Positions 1 through 9,573 of a stretch of DNA of 34,015 nt are shown here, piece after piece. The position numbers and the translations under genes were made by a program. Source of the DNA: Clostridia bacterium (lineage in GTDB: Bacteria; Bacillota; Clostridia; Oscillospirales; Acutalibacteraceae); the NCBI GenBank assembly GCA_017549285.1, contig JAFYVE010000002.1:1-34015 (forward strand), given 5' to 3'. Every line of letters begins with the position of its first letter. Positions within the stretch are counted from its first letter, which is position 1. A model generated the notes under the pieces. The model was not told where the DNA came from. It saw only the letters and a list, made by a program, of their open reading frames with translations, and made no database searches.

Positions 1-1620
1 AAGAAAGGTAATACCGATGAGTCGAACAGTATCACAAATCAAAAGCAAATTCTATCTCAATATGCTAAAGAGCACGGATATTTGCACCCTGAATTCTTTG
101 TAGATGACGGTATTTCAGGTACAACCTTTGACCGTCCTGAATTTCAACGTATGCAAAAAATGGCTGAAAACGGAGAAATTGACACTATTATTGTAAAAGA
201 CCTTTCCCGTTTCGGTCGTGAACAGGTTGAAATGGGCAGGTTAACCCAAATTGTATATCCATCGCTTGGTGTAACATTTATAGCTATTCAAGAAAATGTA
301 AATACGGCTGAAGGCACGGGTCTCGAAATGATGCCTTTTTACAATATATTTAATGAATGGTATGCAGAACAAACAAGCAAGAAAATAAAGGCTGTTTGGA
401 AAGCTAAAGCCGATAATGGAGAAAGAGTTTCTGCTTCCATACCTTTTGGATATATAAAAAGTGCAGATGACCCTAAGCAGTGGATTGTAGATGAACCTGC
501 CGCAAAAGTTGTAAAGTATATTTTTGAACTATGTCTTGCAGGGTTGGGGCCTTCGCAAATAGCAAAGCGATTAGAAAGTGAAGAAATAATTACACCTACC
601 GAATATTGTTATCGTAATGGGCGTAAGTGTTCTAACCCAAGACCTGAGAATCCATACAGATGGGTATCAGACTCAGTTATTCATATTCTTGAAAATCGTC
701 AATATACAGGTTGTACAGTAAACTTTATGACATCTTATGTAAGTTTTAAAGTTAAGAAAACAGTATATCACCCCGAGGAAGAATGGAATATAATACCAAA
801 CACTCAGGAAGCTATTATTGATGAAGATACCTTTGAAAGGGTTCAGGAATTACGTAAAAGTCGCCGACGAAATTCTGCCACAGGTAAAACAAGTATTTTT
901 TCAGGACTTTTATATTGTGCTGATTGCGGTTCGAAATTATATTATTGTGCAGCAAAAAGTATTGAGGACGGAAAAGAATTTTATCGTTGCTCACAATATA
1001 AAGAAAAGCGTGGTTCCTGCACAATTCACTTTATCCGTGATGCGGTATTAAAAGAAATTGTTCTTGAAACCATAAAAGCCGTAGCAAAATATGTTACTGA
1101 ATTCGAACCGGTATTTCTTTATCTGTACGCAAAGCATAACACAGCTGATAGAGAAATAAATATTAGGATGTTGAAGCAAAAGGTAGAAAAAGCTCAAAAG
1201 CGTATTTCTGAATTAGATAAACTGATTGAAGGTCTTTATGAATATAATCTTCTTGGCAAGGTCTCGGATGAACGATTTTATCGTATGTCGGCAAATTATG
1301 AAAAAGAGCAAAAAGAATTGCTTGCCGCAGTAGAAAACGACAAGCAAGCAATAAAAACAGCCGAACAAGAGAAAATAGACCTTGATGCTTTCTTAAAAGC
1401 AATTCGTGGTTGCACCGACTTAAAAGAATTAACACCTACACTTGTAAACACATTGATTAAGCGAATAGATGTTCATAACAGTATCAAAGGTGATGATGGA
1501 TTAAAGCATGTTCCTGTTGATATTTCATTTACTGCGGTGGGTATTATAAACATTCCGACAGAACAAGAGATTCTTGAAACCATTCAGGAAATGCGTGAAA
1601 ATCCCCTAAAAACCGCTTGA
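1..1620 (+). CDS. Large serine recombinase (Tn4451/TnpX type), 5' end outside window
   Basis: Site-specific recombinase that excises and inserts a mobile element through a serine-linked DNA intermediate. The frame is open from base 1, so the apparent start at base 82 is only an internal TTG; the catalytic serine and its surroundings lie upstream of the window. Visible parts in order: the end of the resolvase domain (VDDGISGTTFDRPEFQRM, then VKDLSRFGR, the conserved DRFGR-like motif); a Recombinase domain (GYIKS...IFELCLAGLGPSQIAKRL); a zinc ribbon with CADCG and a later YRCSQY...GSC pair around bases 916-1021; a coiled coil (about 1160-1380); and a DUF4368-like C-terminal tail (LVNTLIKRIDVHN). 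This architecture is typical of recombinases carried as the last gene of conjugative or mobilisable elements in gut Clostridia, so the left side of the window is probably inside such an element. Cargo cannot be seen. Confidence 0.93.
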   Translation, partial: KKGNTDESNSITNQKQILSQYAKEHGYLHPEFFVDDGISGTTFDRPEFQRMQKMAENGEIDTIIVKDLSRFGREQVEMGRLTQIVYPSLGVTFIAIQENVNTAEGTGLEMMPFYNIFNEWYAEQTSKKIKAVWKAKADNGERVSASIPFGYIKSADDPKQWIVDEPAAKVVKYIFELCLAGLGPSQIAKRLESEEIITPTEYCYRNGRKCSNPRPENPYRWVSDSVIHILENRQYTGCTVNFMTSYVSFKVKKTVYHPEEEWNIIPNTQEAIIDEDTFERVQELRKSRRRNSATGKTSIFSGLLYCADCGSKLYYCAAKSIEDGKEFYRCSQYKEKRGSCTIHFIRDAVLKEIVLETIKAVAKYVTEFEPVFLYLYAKHNTADREINIRMLKQKVEKAQKRISELDKLIEGLYEYNLLGKVSDERFYRMSANYEKEQKELLAAVENDKQAIKTAEQEKIDLDAFLKAIRGCTDLKELTPTLVNTLIKRIDVHNSIKGDDGLKHVPVDISFTAVGIINIPTEQEILETIQEMRENPLKTA

Positions 1621-1657
1621 AATAAGGAAAACGGCGTAGCCCTAACGGGCTACACCG
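1621..1657 (-). terminator. Intrinsic terminator of the dockerin gene
   Basis: The hairpin GTAGCCC/GGGCTAC (1636-1642 with 1647-1653, loop TAAC) is extended by CGG/CCG across one mismatch. Read on the minus strand it is followed by a TTTTCCTTATTT tail, which suits termination of the minus-strand gene ending at 1717. It sits beyond the plus-strand terminator at 1690-1716, so the two convergent genes have interleaved terminators. Confidence 0.6.
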
Positions 1658-1689
1658 CAACCTGTTTTCAGACTGTCCTTTAGAGTGCG

Positions 1690-1716
1690 ACTCTGACGAC
1701 AGAGTGTTTTTTATTA
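1690..1716 (+). terminator. Intrinsic terminator of the recombinase gene
   Basis: A perfect 6-bp stem ACTCTG/CAGAGT with loop ACGA (1690-1705) is followed on the plus strand by GTTTTTTATTA. It lies 70 bases after the recombinase stop and almost touches the stop codon of the convergent dockerin gene. Confidence 0.7.
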
Positions 1717-4700
1717 TCAGAATGTCTGAAGTTTTGCACTTACACGAAGAATGACACGTGCATCAGCTGCAGTAATCTTTTTATCTTTATTGACATCTGC
1801 AGCAGCAAGGTAATTATCGGCAAGTGACTGAAGTTTTGCACTTGATCTCAGAACAATTCTTGCATCGGCTGCGCTGATTTTACCGTCACCGTTCACATCA
1901 CCGATCATAAAATCAAGTTTATTGATTTTACGTGTTTCTTTTGTTCCGCATACTGAACAGATTCTTTCTTCTGTTCCTTCTGCATCAGCTGTAGGTGCTT
2001 TTACTGTTGTCCAGTTCGCAAACTTATGACCGGTAGCAGAAATCACTGTCTGTTTTTTTGTTACTGTACCGCAGACAGAACATTTTATACCATCCGATGT
2101 ACCTGATTGAGTACATGTTGCAGGTGTTCCTTTTACAGTCTGATGTATATGTCCCTTGGCGCTGAAATAATTATCAACAAAGGAATGTCCACAGACACAT
2201 AAATTGGTTGTATACCCTATTGCTGTACAGGTCGGAGACGTAACCACTTTTTTATAACTGTGAGTATGATCAGTACCAAGTGCAGGAATTACTTCCTGAG
2301 CTTTGAGGATTTCTCCGCACGATGAACATTTTTCACCTTCTGTAAGTCCGGTAGAAGTAGTTGAAGGCCGTTTTGCAGGAAGTTTTACCGGTGTATGTCC
2401 TGTCGGCTGAGTTATTACACCTGACAATGTAAGTTTTCCGCAATCAAGACAATATGTATCACCTGAAAATCCTTTTTCAGTACATGTTGCTTTAACAGCA
2501 TTTTTAACTTCTGTTTTTCCTGAATGCTTGGATGCACTTACTTTGCCATATTCAGCATTACAAACAAAACATACAGCTTTTCTGCTGCAGGTAGCACTAC
2601 CACCGATATGTTTGCTGCTTTCTTTTACAGCACCGCATTCTCTGCATTCTATCCAATGTTGCGTATCATCTGCTGTATACTCGGTTTTCCATACATGAGT
2701 AGTAGTTCTTGTATATCCGCATACGCCGCAGACTGTATCACAATTATTATCAAAATTATGAGATGAAACATCACCTTTATATCCGCAACTGCACTTATGC
2801 CAGTGTTCATCAGAATTTTTCAGCCATTCATTACCATAAGTATGAGGTATTTTTTCAAGCACTATATCACGCTTCGGAATTTCTGTTTTTCCGTTTTCAT
2901 CTCTGAAACATTTATCGCAGACATAACATATCCAGTGCTCAATATTTCCTTCTTTATTATGATCAGGCTCTGTTCTCGGACGTTTTGTGATTCGGTGCTG
3001 TGCATAATCACCATATTTTTCACCACATACAGAACAACTTGCTTTTTCTTTACATGTTGCTGTTCCTCCGACATGATCTGCAAGTTCAAGTTTTTCATCA
3101 GACCCTGAAACTACAGCACCGCAATCATCACAGGAAGTATAATCTGCATTACCGTGAACAATACATGTAGACGCAACTGCAGGGTAAAAGGTTGTATTAT
3201 TATGTGAGCATCCGACAACTACAAGACAGGTTGCTGTGAAATTACCATCAGATGTTTTTACAGTAATTGTAGCAGTGCCGTTTTTCAGAGCTGTGACTCT
3301 ACCGTTATTATCAACAGACACAACAGATTTATCGCTACTGCTCCATGTAACATTTTTATTTGTTGCGTTAACAGGATTTATAACTGCGATAAGAACATCA
3401 GTTTCTTCAGGATAAAGTGAAAGTCTGTTTCTGTTAAGAGAAACACCGTTTACAGGCACAGTTCTTGCAATAATTGAAACTGTAAATGTTGCTGCAGCGC
3501 CTTTATATGATACTGTCAGAGTTCTGTTGCCGGCGGTTCCGGAACTGAATCCTGTAACATTGAAGCCGGTTGTAACAATTTCTGTTTTACCGTTATTATA
3601 TGAAACATTAATCGCAAGACCGCTTGTATTAAGTGTGTCACCCACATAGTATGTTGTTTTTGCTGGCATTGTAGCTATTGAAATACCGGTAATTTCAACA
3701 GGAATAACCGTTACTTCAAAAGTTGTTGTTTTTCCTCCGTATGTTACAGTTATCAACTGTGTTCCTGCTTCACTGAGTGTTGACGGAGTGACAGTGAAAC
3801 CTTCTGACACAGAATATTGTGTGCCATCAGCCCCGATAACATTAAGTGTCAGACCACTTGTATCAAGTGTATCTCCCACATAGCAAGTCAGTTTTTCAGG
3901 ATTATTTTTAATTGTAATATCTGCAACCTCAAGAGGATTGACTTTTACAGTAAATGTTGTTGTATGTCCTTTATAACTTACAGCAACAACCTGCTCGCCT
4001 ACAGTATCAAATGTATTAATATTACAGGTAAAACCACTGTTTACTATTTGTGTTGTTGAATTAACATATGTAACTGTAAGAGTCAGGCCTCGTGTATCGA
4101 GTGCTTCACCAACGTTGTATATTGTTTTCAACGGATTTGTTTTAACAGAAATACCGGTAATTCCGACAGGATTGACAGTGACATCAAATGTTGTTGTTTT
4201 TCCTTTATAAGAAACTATAACCGTCTGAGTACCTGAATTTTCAAAAGTTGTTATATTGGTTGAGAAACCATTATTGACAGTTTGAGTAGTACCGTTATTG
4301 TATGTTACATTAAGAACAAGACCTTTTGTATCAAGTCTTTCACCCACATTATAGGTTATTTTTGAAGGCATCGTCTTTATCGTTACTGAGGCAACATCAA
4401 CAGCACTGACGGTAATATTGAAAGATGTTTGCTTCTGATTGTAAGTTACAAAAATACTCTTCGTACCTGACGTATTGAATGTTAACGGAGAACATGTAAA
4501 TCCGCTGTTCACAATCTGAGTAGTTCCATTATTATATGTAACAGTAAGAGAGAGCCCACTTGTATCAAGTGTTTCACCAACATAGTATGATGTCTTTAAC
4601 GGATTAGTATTGATAGCAATTGATGAAATAACAACCTCTTTAACAGACACACTGAAGGATGTCTGTTTGCCTTTATAAGACAAACTTATAGTCTGAGAAC

Positions 4701-7700
4701 CGACTGTATTGAAAGTTGTTGGTGAACAGGTAAAGCCGCTGCTTATCAGCTCTGTTTTGCCACTGTTATATGTTACAGCAAGAATAAGACCTGTTGTATC
4801 AAGTGTATCTCCTGAATAATAAGTTTTCTTTTCAGGCTGATATCTGATTGCTATACTGGTAACTTCAAGAGCTTTTACTGTTACATCAAAACTTGTTGTC
4901 TTTCCTTCATATGTAACTGTTATTTTACTTGTACCTGCAGTATCAAGAGTGTCAGGAGTACATATAAATCCTTCGCTGATTATTGCAGTTTTACCGTTAT
5001 CATATGTTGCTGTAAGAACAAGACCTGTTGTATCAAGATTATCGCCCGCATAATAATTTGTTTTTGCTGGAAGGCTCTTCATTTCAATTGAAACAACAGT
5101 GACAGGCTTGACAGTAACATCGAATGAAGTTTCTTTTTCTTCGTATATAACGGTTATCTTTTGCGTACCTACTACAGTAAGATTTCTGGGATTACAGGAA
5201 AAACCGGTTCTTGCGATATCTGTTGTACCATTATTATACGTAACATTAAGAGTCAGACCTGCAACATCAAGATCTTCACCTACAAAATAGACCAGTTTTG
5301 CAGGCTTTGTTCTAACAGAAATGTTAGAAATATCAACAGAATTTACTGTCACATCAAATGTAGTTGTCTTGTTTTTATATGTTACGGTTATGGTCTGCGA
5401 ACCTTCCGTATCAAGAGTTGCAGGAGTACATGTAAAGCCTCTGGTTATTGTTTCGGTTGTTCCGTTACTGTACGTTGCAGTAAGAGTAAGTCCGCTTGGA
5501 TCAAATGCATCACCAACAAAGTATGTTGTCTTTTTGGGATTACTGTTTACAGAAATACCTGTCAGTTCAACAGGAAGAACTGTTACATCAAATGTTTGTA
5601 TTTTTCCGATGTAAGATACATTAATTTTCTGAATACCGGCAGTATCAAGTTTTGTAGGCGAACAGATAAATCCTGCTGATAAGGTATTAGTCGTGTTGTT
5701 ATCATATGTTACATTCAGAATAAGACCTGTTGTATCAAGCGTATCACCGACATAATAAGTTGTTTTTACAGGTAGTGTTTTTATAGTGAAACTTACAGGA
5801 GAAATAGGTTTGACCGTAACATTGAATGTTGCAGTTTTTTCCTTATAAGTTACTGTAACAGTACAGGTGCCGCTACTGCTGAAATATGTAGGATTACACG
5901 AAAAACCACTTGTTATAGTCTGGGTTGTACCGTTATTATATGCAGCTGTAAGTGAAAGTCCGGTTGTATCAAGTCTGTCTCCCACAAAATAAGTTGTCTT
6001 TGATGGGTTTGTCTTTATTGTAATACCGGTCAGTTCTACAGGTATGGTTTTCCATATAGCATAAAGTGTTGCTGATTTATTCGGAGTATAACGGATTCCA
6101 GCCTGATAAGTCGCTGTTGTTGCCGTACTACTTGTTGACCAACCGAGAAGTGTGTAATTCGAACGTGTAGGTGTAGGCAAAACAAATGAATTTCCTGCCG
6201 CAGTAAGAAGAATTGTTTCTGAACCTGTTCCTCCGTTTACATTAAGTGTTGTTTTATAAAAAGTCACACTTGCAGGATTTGAAACATTTCCGTCAATATC
6301 CTTTGCAAATAAGTAATATGTGCCGGGAGAAGTAACGGCTTTGGATATATTTGCACCTTTTGTACTTGTTATACTTGTATAGTTACTGTCTGATGGTGAA
6401 CTGTTTGTTCCCCAGTAGTAAGCAATAACACCGACATTATCAGAAACAGACAAAGAAACCGTCTGACTTGAAGCATAATTATCCGAAGGAGTTATTGAAA
6501 CAGAAGGTTTTACAAGATCAGTCTTTTCCTTTTTTACGGTAAAAGCAGTATCACCGGTTTTTGTATTATAAGCTCTGATTTTAGCATAGTATTTTGTACC
6601 TGCATCCAGATCTATACTAAGCTTAAAATTGGTTCCTTCCAAACTGCCATCATCATCTTCATCCAACAAGGTTCCTGTAGAATTATAAAGATAAATCTGC
6701 ACATCGGTTGATCCTATTGATTCAAAAGTATACGTTCCTGAATAGACAGGAGTAAATTCATAATAGATTTCCTGATTTGCAAATTCAATTGTTGTATTAT
6801 ATAAAGTATTTACATCAATTGTTGAAGCCGCTGACCATACAGCATAAATTGTTGTATTTGCTGTCAGGTTAATAACATTACCCGGCTTATATGTCGGAGT
6901 AACTGAATTCTTGCTGGTATTCCAGCCCAGAAACCGATATTTAAAACGTGTGGGAACTGTACTGCTGATAGTATATGATGCATTGTTTGTCTGTGTTGCA
7001 GGAGCGCCACTTCCTCCGTTTGCATCATAATACAAGTCATATGAAATATACTGCCATACAGCATAGAGTGTTGTGTTTGAATTTGATGAAAATGTTCCGC
7101 CTGACTGATATGTTGCAGTTGTAGCTGTATTACTTGTTGCCCAACCGAGGAATGTGTAACCGTCTCTTGTCGGTCTGACAGTACTTAATTTTAAATCTGT
7201 ACCGTATTCTTTTGTCTGTGATGACGGTGCACCGGAACCACCGTTTGCATTATATGAAACTGTGTAAGTATTCTTTTTCCATACAGCATATAACATTGCC
7301 GGAGCATTTGATGTATAAGAACCTCCCGACTGATATGTTGCAGTTGTAGCAGTATTACTTGTTGACCAACCGAGGAAAGTATATCCTTCTCTTGTTGGCT
7401 TGGTTGTCGACAAAGTCAGAGTTTGCCCGTGTATTTTTATTTGTTGCACCGGAGCACCGCTGCCACCATTTGCATTGAATAATATACTATAACCTATAGG
7501 TTCCCATACTGCATACAAAGTGTTATTTGCATCAACAGCAAACGTATCCCCCGGCTCATAAGCAGGACTTGTTGCTGAACTTCTTAAAGCCCAACCAAGG
7601 AAAGTATAACCTTCTTTTGTAGGAATATTTGTACTGAGTGTAATGTTTATTCCATAATTCTTACTCTGTGCCGTGGGTGCTCCTGATCCGCCATTTGCAC

Positions 7701-9240
7701 TGTACGAAATTGTATATACAGGACCGAATTTAAAAGGAATTGATCCGGACATAGAAGAACTGTAGAATGTTACCGCGTAATAATAAGTTGTTCCGGCAGT
7801 AAGATTATATACAAGTTGAAAGTTTCTGTTTGTGCCTACATCATCATTGTTTGTTATTTCTGTTCCGCTTGAATTATAAAGATAAACCTTAGTATCATTT
7901 GAACCTGAAGAGTAAATAACATATTTTCCGCTTGTAGATGGCGTAAATTTATAAAAACATTTCTGTCCCTTGAAAGCAATATTGGCTGTTTCACTCATTG
8001 CGGGATAAAGTGTATATTGTTTCCACACAGCATAAAGCGTTGTATTTGAAGTAAGTGTTATTGAATCACCCGGTTTGTATGAAGCTGATGTTGCTGAACT
8101 GCTTTTTGACCAACCGAGGAATGTATAACCGAATTTTTCGGGAATATCAGATTTTATAGTGTATACTGAATCTCCTGAAGCTGTACCTGAACCGGAAGAA
8201 CCGCCATTTGTATTATATGTAAGAGTATATGTATTTTTTGACCAATGAGCATATAAAGTATGATTACCGTTTGTTGTGACAGTTGTTCCGCTTCCTATCT
8301 GCGAACCGCCTGACGATGATGTATACCAACCATTAAATGTATATCCGCTTCTTGTCGGAGTGGGAAGGGAGCCATATGTCGAAGTGTATGTAACGGATTT
8401 ACTTGAAGGAGAAACACTACCGCCGTTTGCATTGAATGTAACCGTATAACTGTTAGCTGATACGTTTACCGGAATCACTATCGTTTTTATGATTTCCTCA
8501 GTTGAAGTATATCTTTCATGTACAGAAATTCTGATATTGGTGTTACCTGCTTTTTTAGCAGTAATCGTAATAGGAATATCATTACCGTTAAACTGACCCC
8601 AGTTAGCATAAATAATATTATTATCATCAATATGATAACTTACGGAATACAATCCCGGATATGAACCACCGATATTAATATTTACATTACGGCTGACTGT
8701 CCCGTTCATATTCAAAGAAACAGGATTTTGAGATGGCGTAATGACAGGATTATATGAAACATCATATGTTATTGAAACAGAACCGGTCAAATCACCACGT
8801 ACTGTTGCTGTTGCTGTATATTCACCGCTCATTTCAGGAACAATTGAAATCCAGTTGGCATCACTGTCATCATAATCGGAACTGAAAACATAATTTCCGT
8901 TCGGATCGTATATTTCAATATAAACTGAATAATCACTGTTCTGATATGAATTCAATAATGCACCCGTATTGTTATCATATAAAGTATACCATACGTATAT
9001 ACGGTTCTGAGCATATCCGTACCGTGTGGCATAATTCTCTGCTGTTGTATGATTATATCCTTCTCCATAAGGTGATATAAATATACCTATTCTTGTATCT
9101 CTATTTGCTGCATCAGCATCAATTGAAGCATCAAGAACATCAGGAATATCAATTCCTGTAATATTACTCAACGGTGCGATAGCAAGAAATAAAACAATCA
9201 ACATTAATGAAATAATTGTTTTTTTAATTATGCTGTTCAT
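1717..9240 (-). CDS. Giant secreted multi-repeat protein with C-terminal type I dockerin
   Basis: Predicted extracellular protein of 2507 residues that probably binds surfaces or glycans and docks to a cohesin. N-terminal signal peptide (hydrophobic segment about 8-28, likely cleavage near residue 45). Residues about 265-410 hold two Listeria-Bacteroides repeats (NANGG...GYTFxGW...LYAVW). Two PPC-like beta domains (about 411-505 and 803-905) flank four more such repeats (about 507-802); an Ig-like segment and a seventh repeat follow to about 1065. Residues about 1067-1926 are eleven tandem Ig-like (Big_3) repeats of about 78 residues (Y.VGDxLDTxGL...YNNGTT...GFxCxP...TFDVTV), then one Big_2 domain to about 2010. 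A CxxC-rich zone follows to about 2443. Residues 2447-2507 are a dockerin with two Ca-binding loops ([24 protein letters not shown]). No catalytic domain is visible. The start is supported by AAGGA nine bases upstream. An adhesin or scaffold-attached binding protein is the most likely role. Confidence 0.9.
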   Translation of the reverse strand: MNSIIKKTIISLMLIVLFLAIAPLSNITGIDIPDVLDASIDADAANRDTRIGIFISPYGEGYNHTTAENYATRYGYAQNRIYVWYTLYDNNTGALLNSYQNSDYSVYIEIYDPNGNYVFSSDYDDSDANWISIVPEMSGEYTATATVRGDLTGSVSITYDVSYNPVITPSQNPVSLNMNGTVSRNVNINIGGSYPGLYSVSYHIDDNNIIYANWGQFNGNDIPITITAKKAGNTNIRISVHERYTSTEEIIKTIVIPVNVSANSYTVTFNANGGSVSPSSKSVTYTSTYGSLPTPTRSGYTFNGWYTSSSGGSQIGSGTTVTTNGNHTLYAHWSKNTYTLTYNTNGGSSGSGTASGDSVYTIKSDIPEKFGYTFLGWSKSSSATSASYKPGDSITLTSNTTLYAVWKQYTLYPAMSETANIAFKGQKCFYKFTPSTSGKYVIYSSGSNDTKVYLYNSSGTEITNNDDVGTNRNFQLVYNLTAGTTYYYAVTFYSSSMSGSIPFKFGPVYTISYSANGGSGAPTAQSKNYGINITLSTNIPTKEGYTFLGWALRSSATSPAYEPGDTFAVDANNTLYAVWEPIGYSILFNANGGSGAPVQQIKIHGQTLTLSTTKPTREGYTFLGWSTSNTATTATYQSGGSYTSNAPAMLYAVWKKNTYTVSYNANGGSGAPSSQTKEYGTDLKLSTVRPTRDGYTFLGWATSNTATTATYQSGGTFSSNSNTTLYAVWQYISYDLYYDANGGSGAPATQTNNASYTISSTVPTRFKYRFLGWNTSKNSVTPTYKPGNVINLTANTTIYAVWSAASTIDVNTLYNTTIEFANQEIYYEFTPVYSGTYTFESIGSTDVQIYLYNSTGTLLDEDDDGSLEGTNFKLSIDLDAGTKYYAKIRAYNTKTGDTAFTVKKEKTDLVKPSVSITPSDNYASSQTVSLSVSDNVGVIAYYWGTNSSPSDSNYTSITSTKGANISKAVTSPGTYYLFAKDIDGNVSNPASVTFYKTTLNVNGGTGSETILLTAAGNSFVLPTPTRSNYTLLGWSTSSTATTATYQAGIRYTPNKSATLYAIWKTIPVELTGITIKTNPSKTTYFVGDRLDTTGLSLTAAYNNGTTQTITSGFSCNPTYFSSSGTCTVTVTYKEKTATFNVTVKPISPVSFTIKTLPVKTTYYVGDTLDTTGLILNVTYDNNTTNTLSAGFICSPTKLDTAGIQKINVSYIGKIQTFDVTVLPVELTGISVNSNPKKTTYFVGDAFDPSGLTLTATYSNGTTETITRGFTCTPATLDTEGSQTITVTYKNKTTTFDVTVNSVDISNISVRTKPAKLVYFVGEDLDVAGLTLNVTYNNGTTDIARTGFSCNPRNLTVVGTQKITVIYEEKETSFDVTVKPVTVVSIEMKSLPAKTNYYAGDNLDTTGLVLTATYDNGKTAIISEGFICTPDTLDTAGTSKITVTYEGKTTSFDVTVKALEVTSIAIRYQPEKKTYYSGDTLDTTGLILAVTYNSGKTELISSGFTCSPTTFNTVGSQTISLSYKGKQTSFSVSVKEVVISSIAINTNPLKTSYYVGETLDTSGLSLTVTYNNGTTQIVNSGFTCSPLTFNTSGTKSIFVTYNQKQTSFNITVSAVDVASVTIKTMPSKITYNVGERLDTKGLVLNVTYNNGTTQTVNNGFSTNITTFENSGTQTVIVSYKGKTTTFDVTVNPVGITGISVKTNPLKTIYNVGEALDTRGLTLTVTYVNSTTQIVNSGFTCNINTFDTVGEQVVAVSYKGHTTTFTVKVNPLEVADITIKNNPEKLTCYVGDTLDTSGLTLNVIGADGTQYSVSEGFTVTPSTLSEAGTQLITVTYGGKTTTFEVTVIPVEITGISIATMPAKTTYYVGDTLNTSGLAINVSYNNGKTEIVTTGFNVTGFSSGTAGNRTLTVSYKGAAATFTVSIIARTVPVNGVSLNRNRLSLYPEETDVLIAVINPVNATNKNVTWSSSDKSVVSVDNNGRVTALKNGTATITVKTSDGNFTATCLVVVGCSHNNTTFYPAVASTCIVHGNADYTSCDDCGAVVSGSDEKLELADHVGGTATCKEKASCSVCGEKYGDYAQHRITKRPRTEPDHNKEGNIEHWICYVCDKCFRDENGKTEIPKRDIVLEKIPHTYGNEWLKNSDEHWHKCSCGYKGDVSSHNFDNNCDTVCGVCGYTRTTTHVWKTEYTADDTQHWIECRECGAVKESSKHIGGSATCSRKAVCFVCNAEYGKVSASKHSGKTEVKNAVKATCTEKGFSGDTYCLDCGKLTLSGVITQPTGHTPVKLPAKRPSTTSTGLTEGEKCSSCGEILKAQEVIPALGTDHTHSYKKVVTSPTCTAIGYTTNLCVCGHSFVDNYFSAKGHIHQTVKGTPATCTQSGTSDGIKCSVCGTVTKKQTVISATGHKFANWTTVKAPTADAEGTEERICSVCGTKETRKINKLDFMIGDVNGDGKISAADARIVLRSSAKLQSLADNYLAAADVNKDKKITAADARVILRVSAKLQTF

Positions 9241-9274
9241 AACAAAAATTCCTTTCCGTTATATATTAAATTAT

Positions 9275-9303
9275 ATTATAACATTAAAAATATAAAAAGT
9301 CTA
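9275..9303 (-). promoter_or_regulatory. Putative sigma-A promoter of the dockerin gene
   Basis: On the minus strand TAGACT (9303-9298) and TATAAT (9280-9275) are 17 bases apart, about 35 bases upstream of the ATG. The surroundings are very AT-rich, so the -35 call is weak. Confidence 0.45.
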
Positions 9304-9436
9304 TAAAATTTTATTAAAAAAGAAAGAACTCTTATATGTTTGTTTAATTCTTAATCACATTTAAAAGCACTAAATATATAAAGTTTATTATTATATAATC
9401 AAGACATAAAAAAACAAAAGAGGAATACACACAGAC

Positions 9437-9541
9437 ATTTACGATTGCTTTTTATCAGAAGAGGTTACTGATTATTGCAGAGACATAAATCATCAATACA
9501 ACACATTGGAACTTGAGTATATTGTTAACGAGAGCAATAAA
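9437..9541 (+). pseudogene. Possible short coding remnant without a start codon
   Basis: Within the 333-base gap between two minus-strand genes, a plus-strand frame reads IYDCFLSEEVTDYC, then RDINHQYNTLELEYIV and NESNKK, before running through the terminator hairpin of the opposite gene to a stop at 9575. The composition looks like a folded protein, and it recalls (from memory only) the N-terminus of small conserved Clostridia proteins starting YDxFLSxEV..YC. An AGAGGA ribosome binding site lies at 9419-9424 but no ATG, GTG or TTG sits at the expected place. I read it as a decayed or truncated 5' gene piece; chance coding is possible. Nothing else is recognised in 9304-9436 apart from AT-rich DNA. 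Confidence 0.3.
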
Positions 9542-9563
9542 AAAAGACCTCCCGACGGAGGTC
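9538..9563 (-). terminator. Intrinsic terminator of the beta-helix gene
   Basis: A perfect 7-bp GC-rich stem GACCTCC/GGAGGTC (9546-9552 with 9557-9563) is followed on the minus strand by a run of seven T. It starts 11 bases after the stop of the gene ending at 9574. Confidence 0.85.
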
Positions 9564-9573
9564 CTGTTTTCAC

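Noticed and set aside
5161-5679. 172-codon plus-strand open frame, Cys-rich
   Set aside because: It is antisense to the Ig-like repeat region; its periodic composition is the mirror of the repeats and it has no ribosome binding site.
3465-6045. Regularly spaced similar DNA blocks of about 235 bases, CRISPR- or satellite-like at first glance
   Set aside because: They encode the diverged Ig-like protein repeats in one continuous frame; units are too long and too divergent for a CRISPR array.
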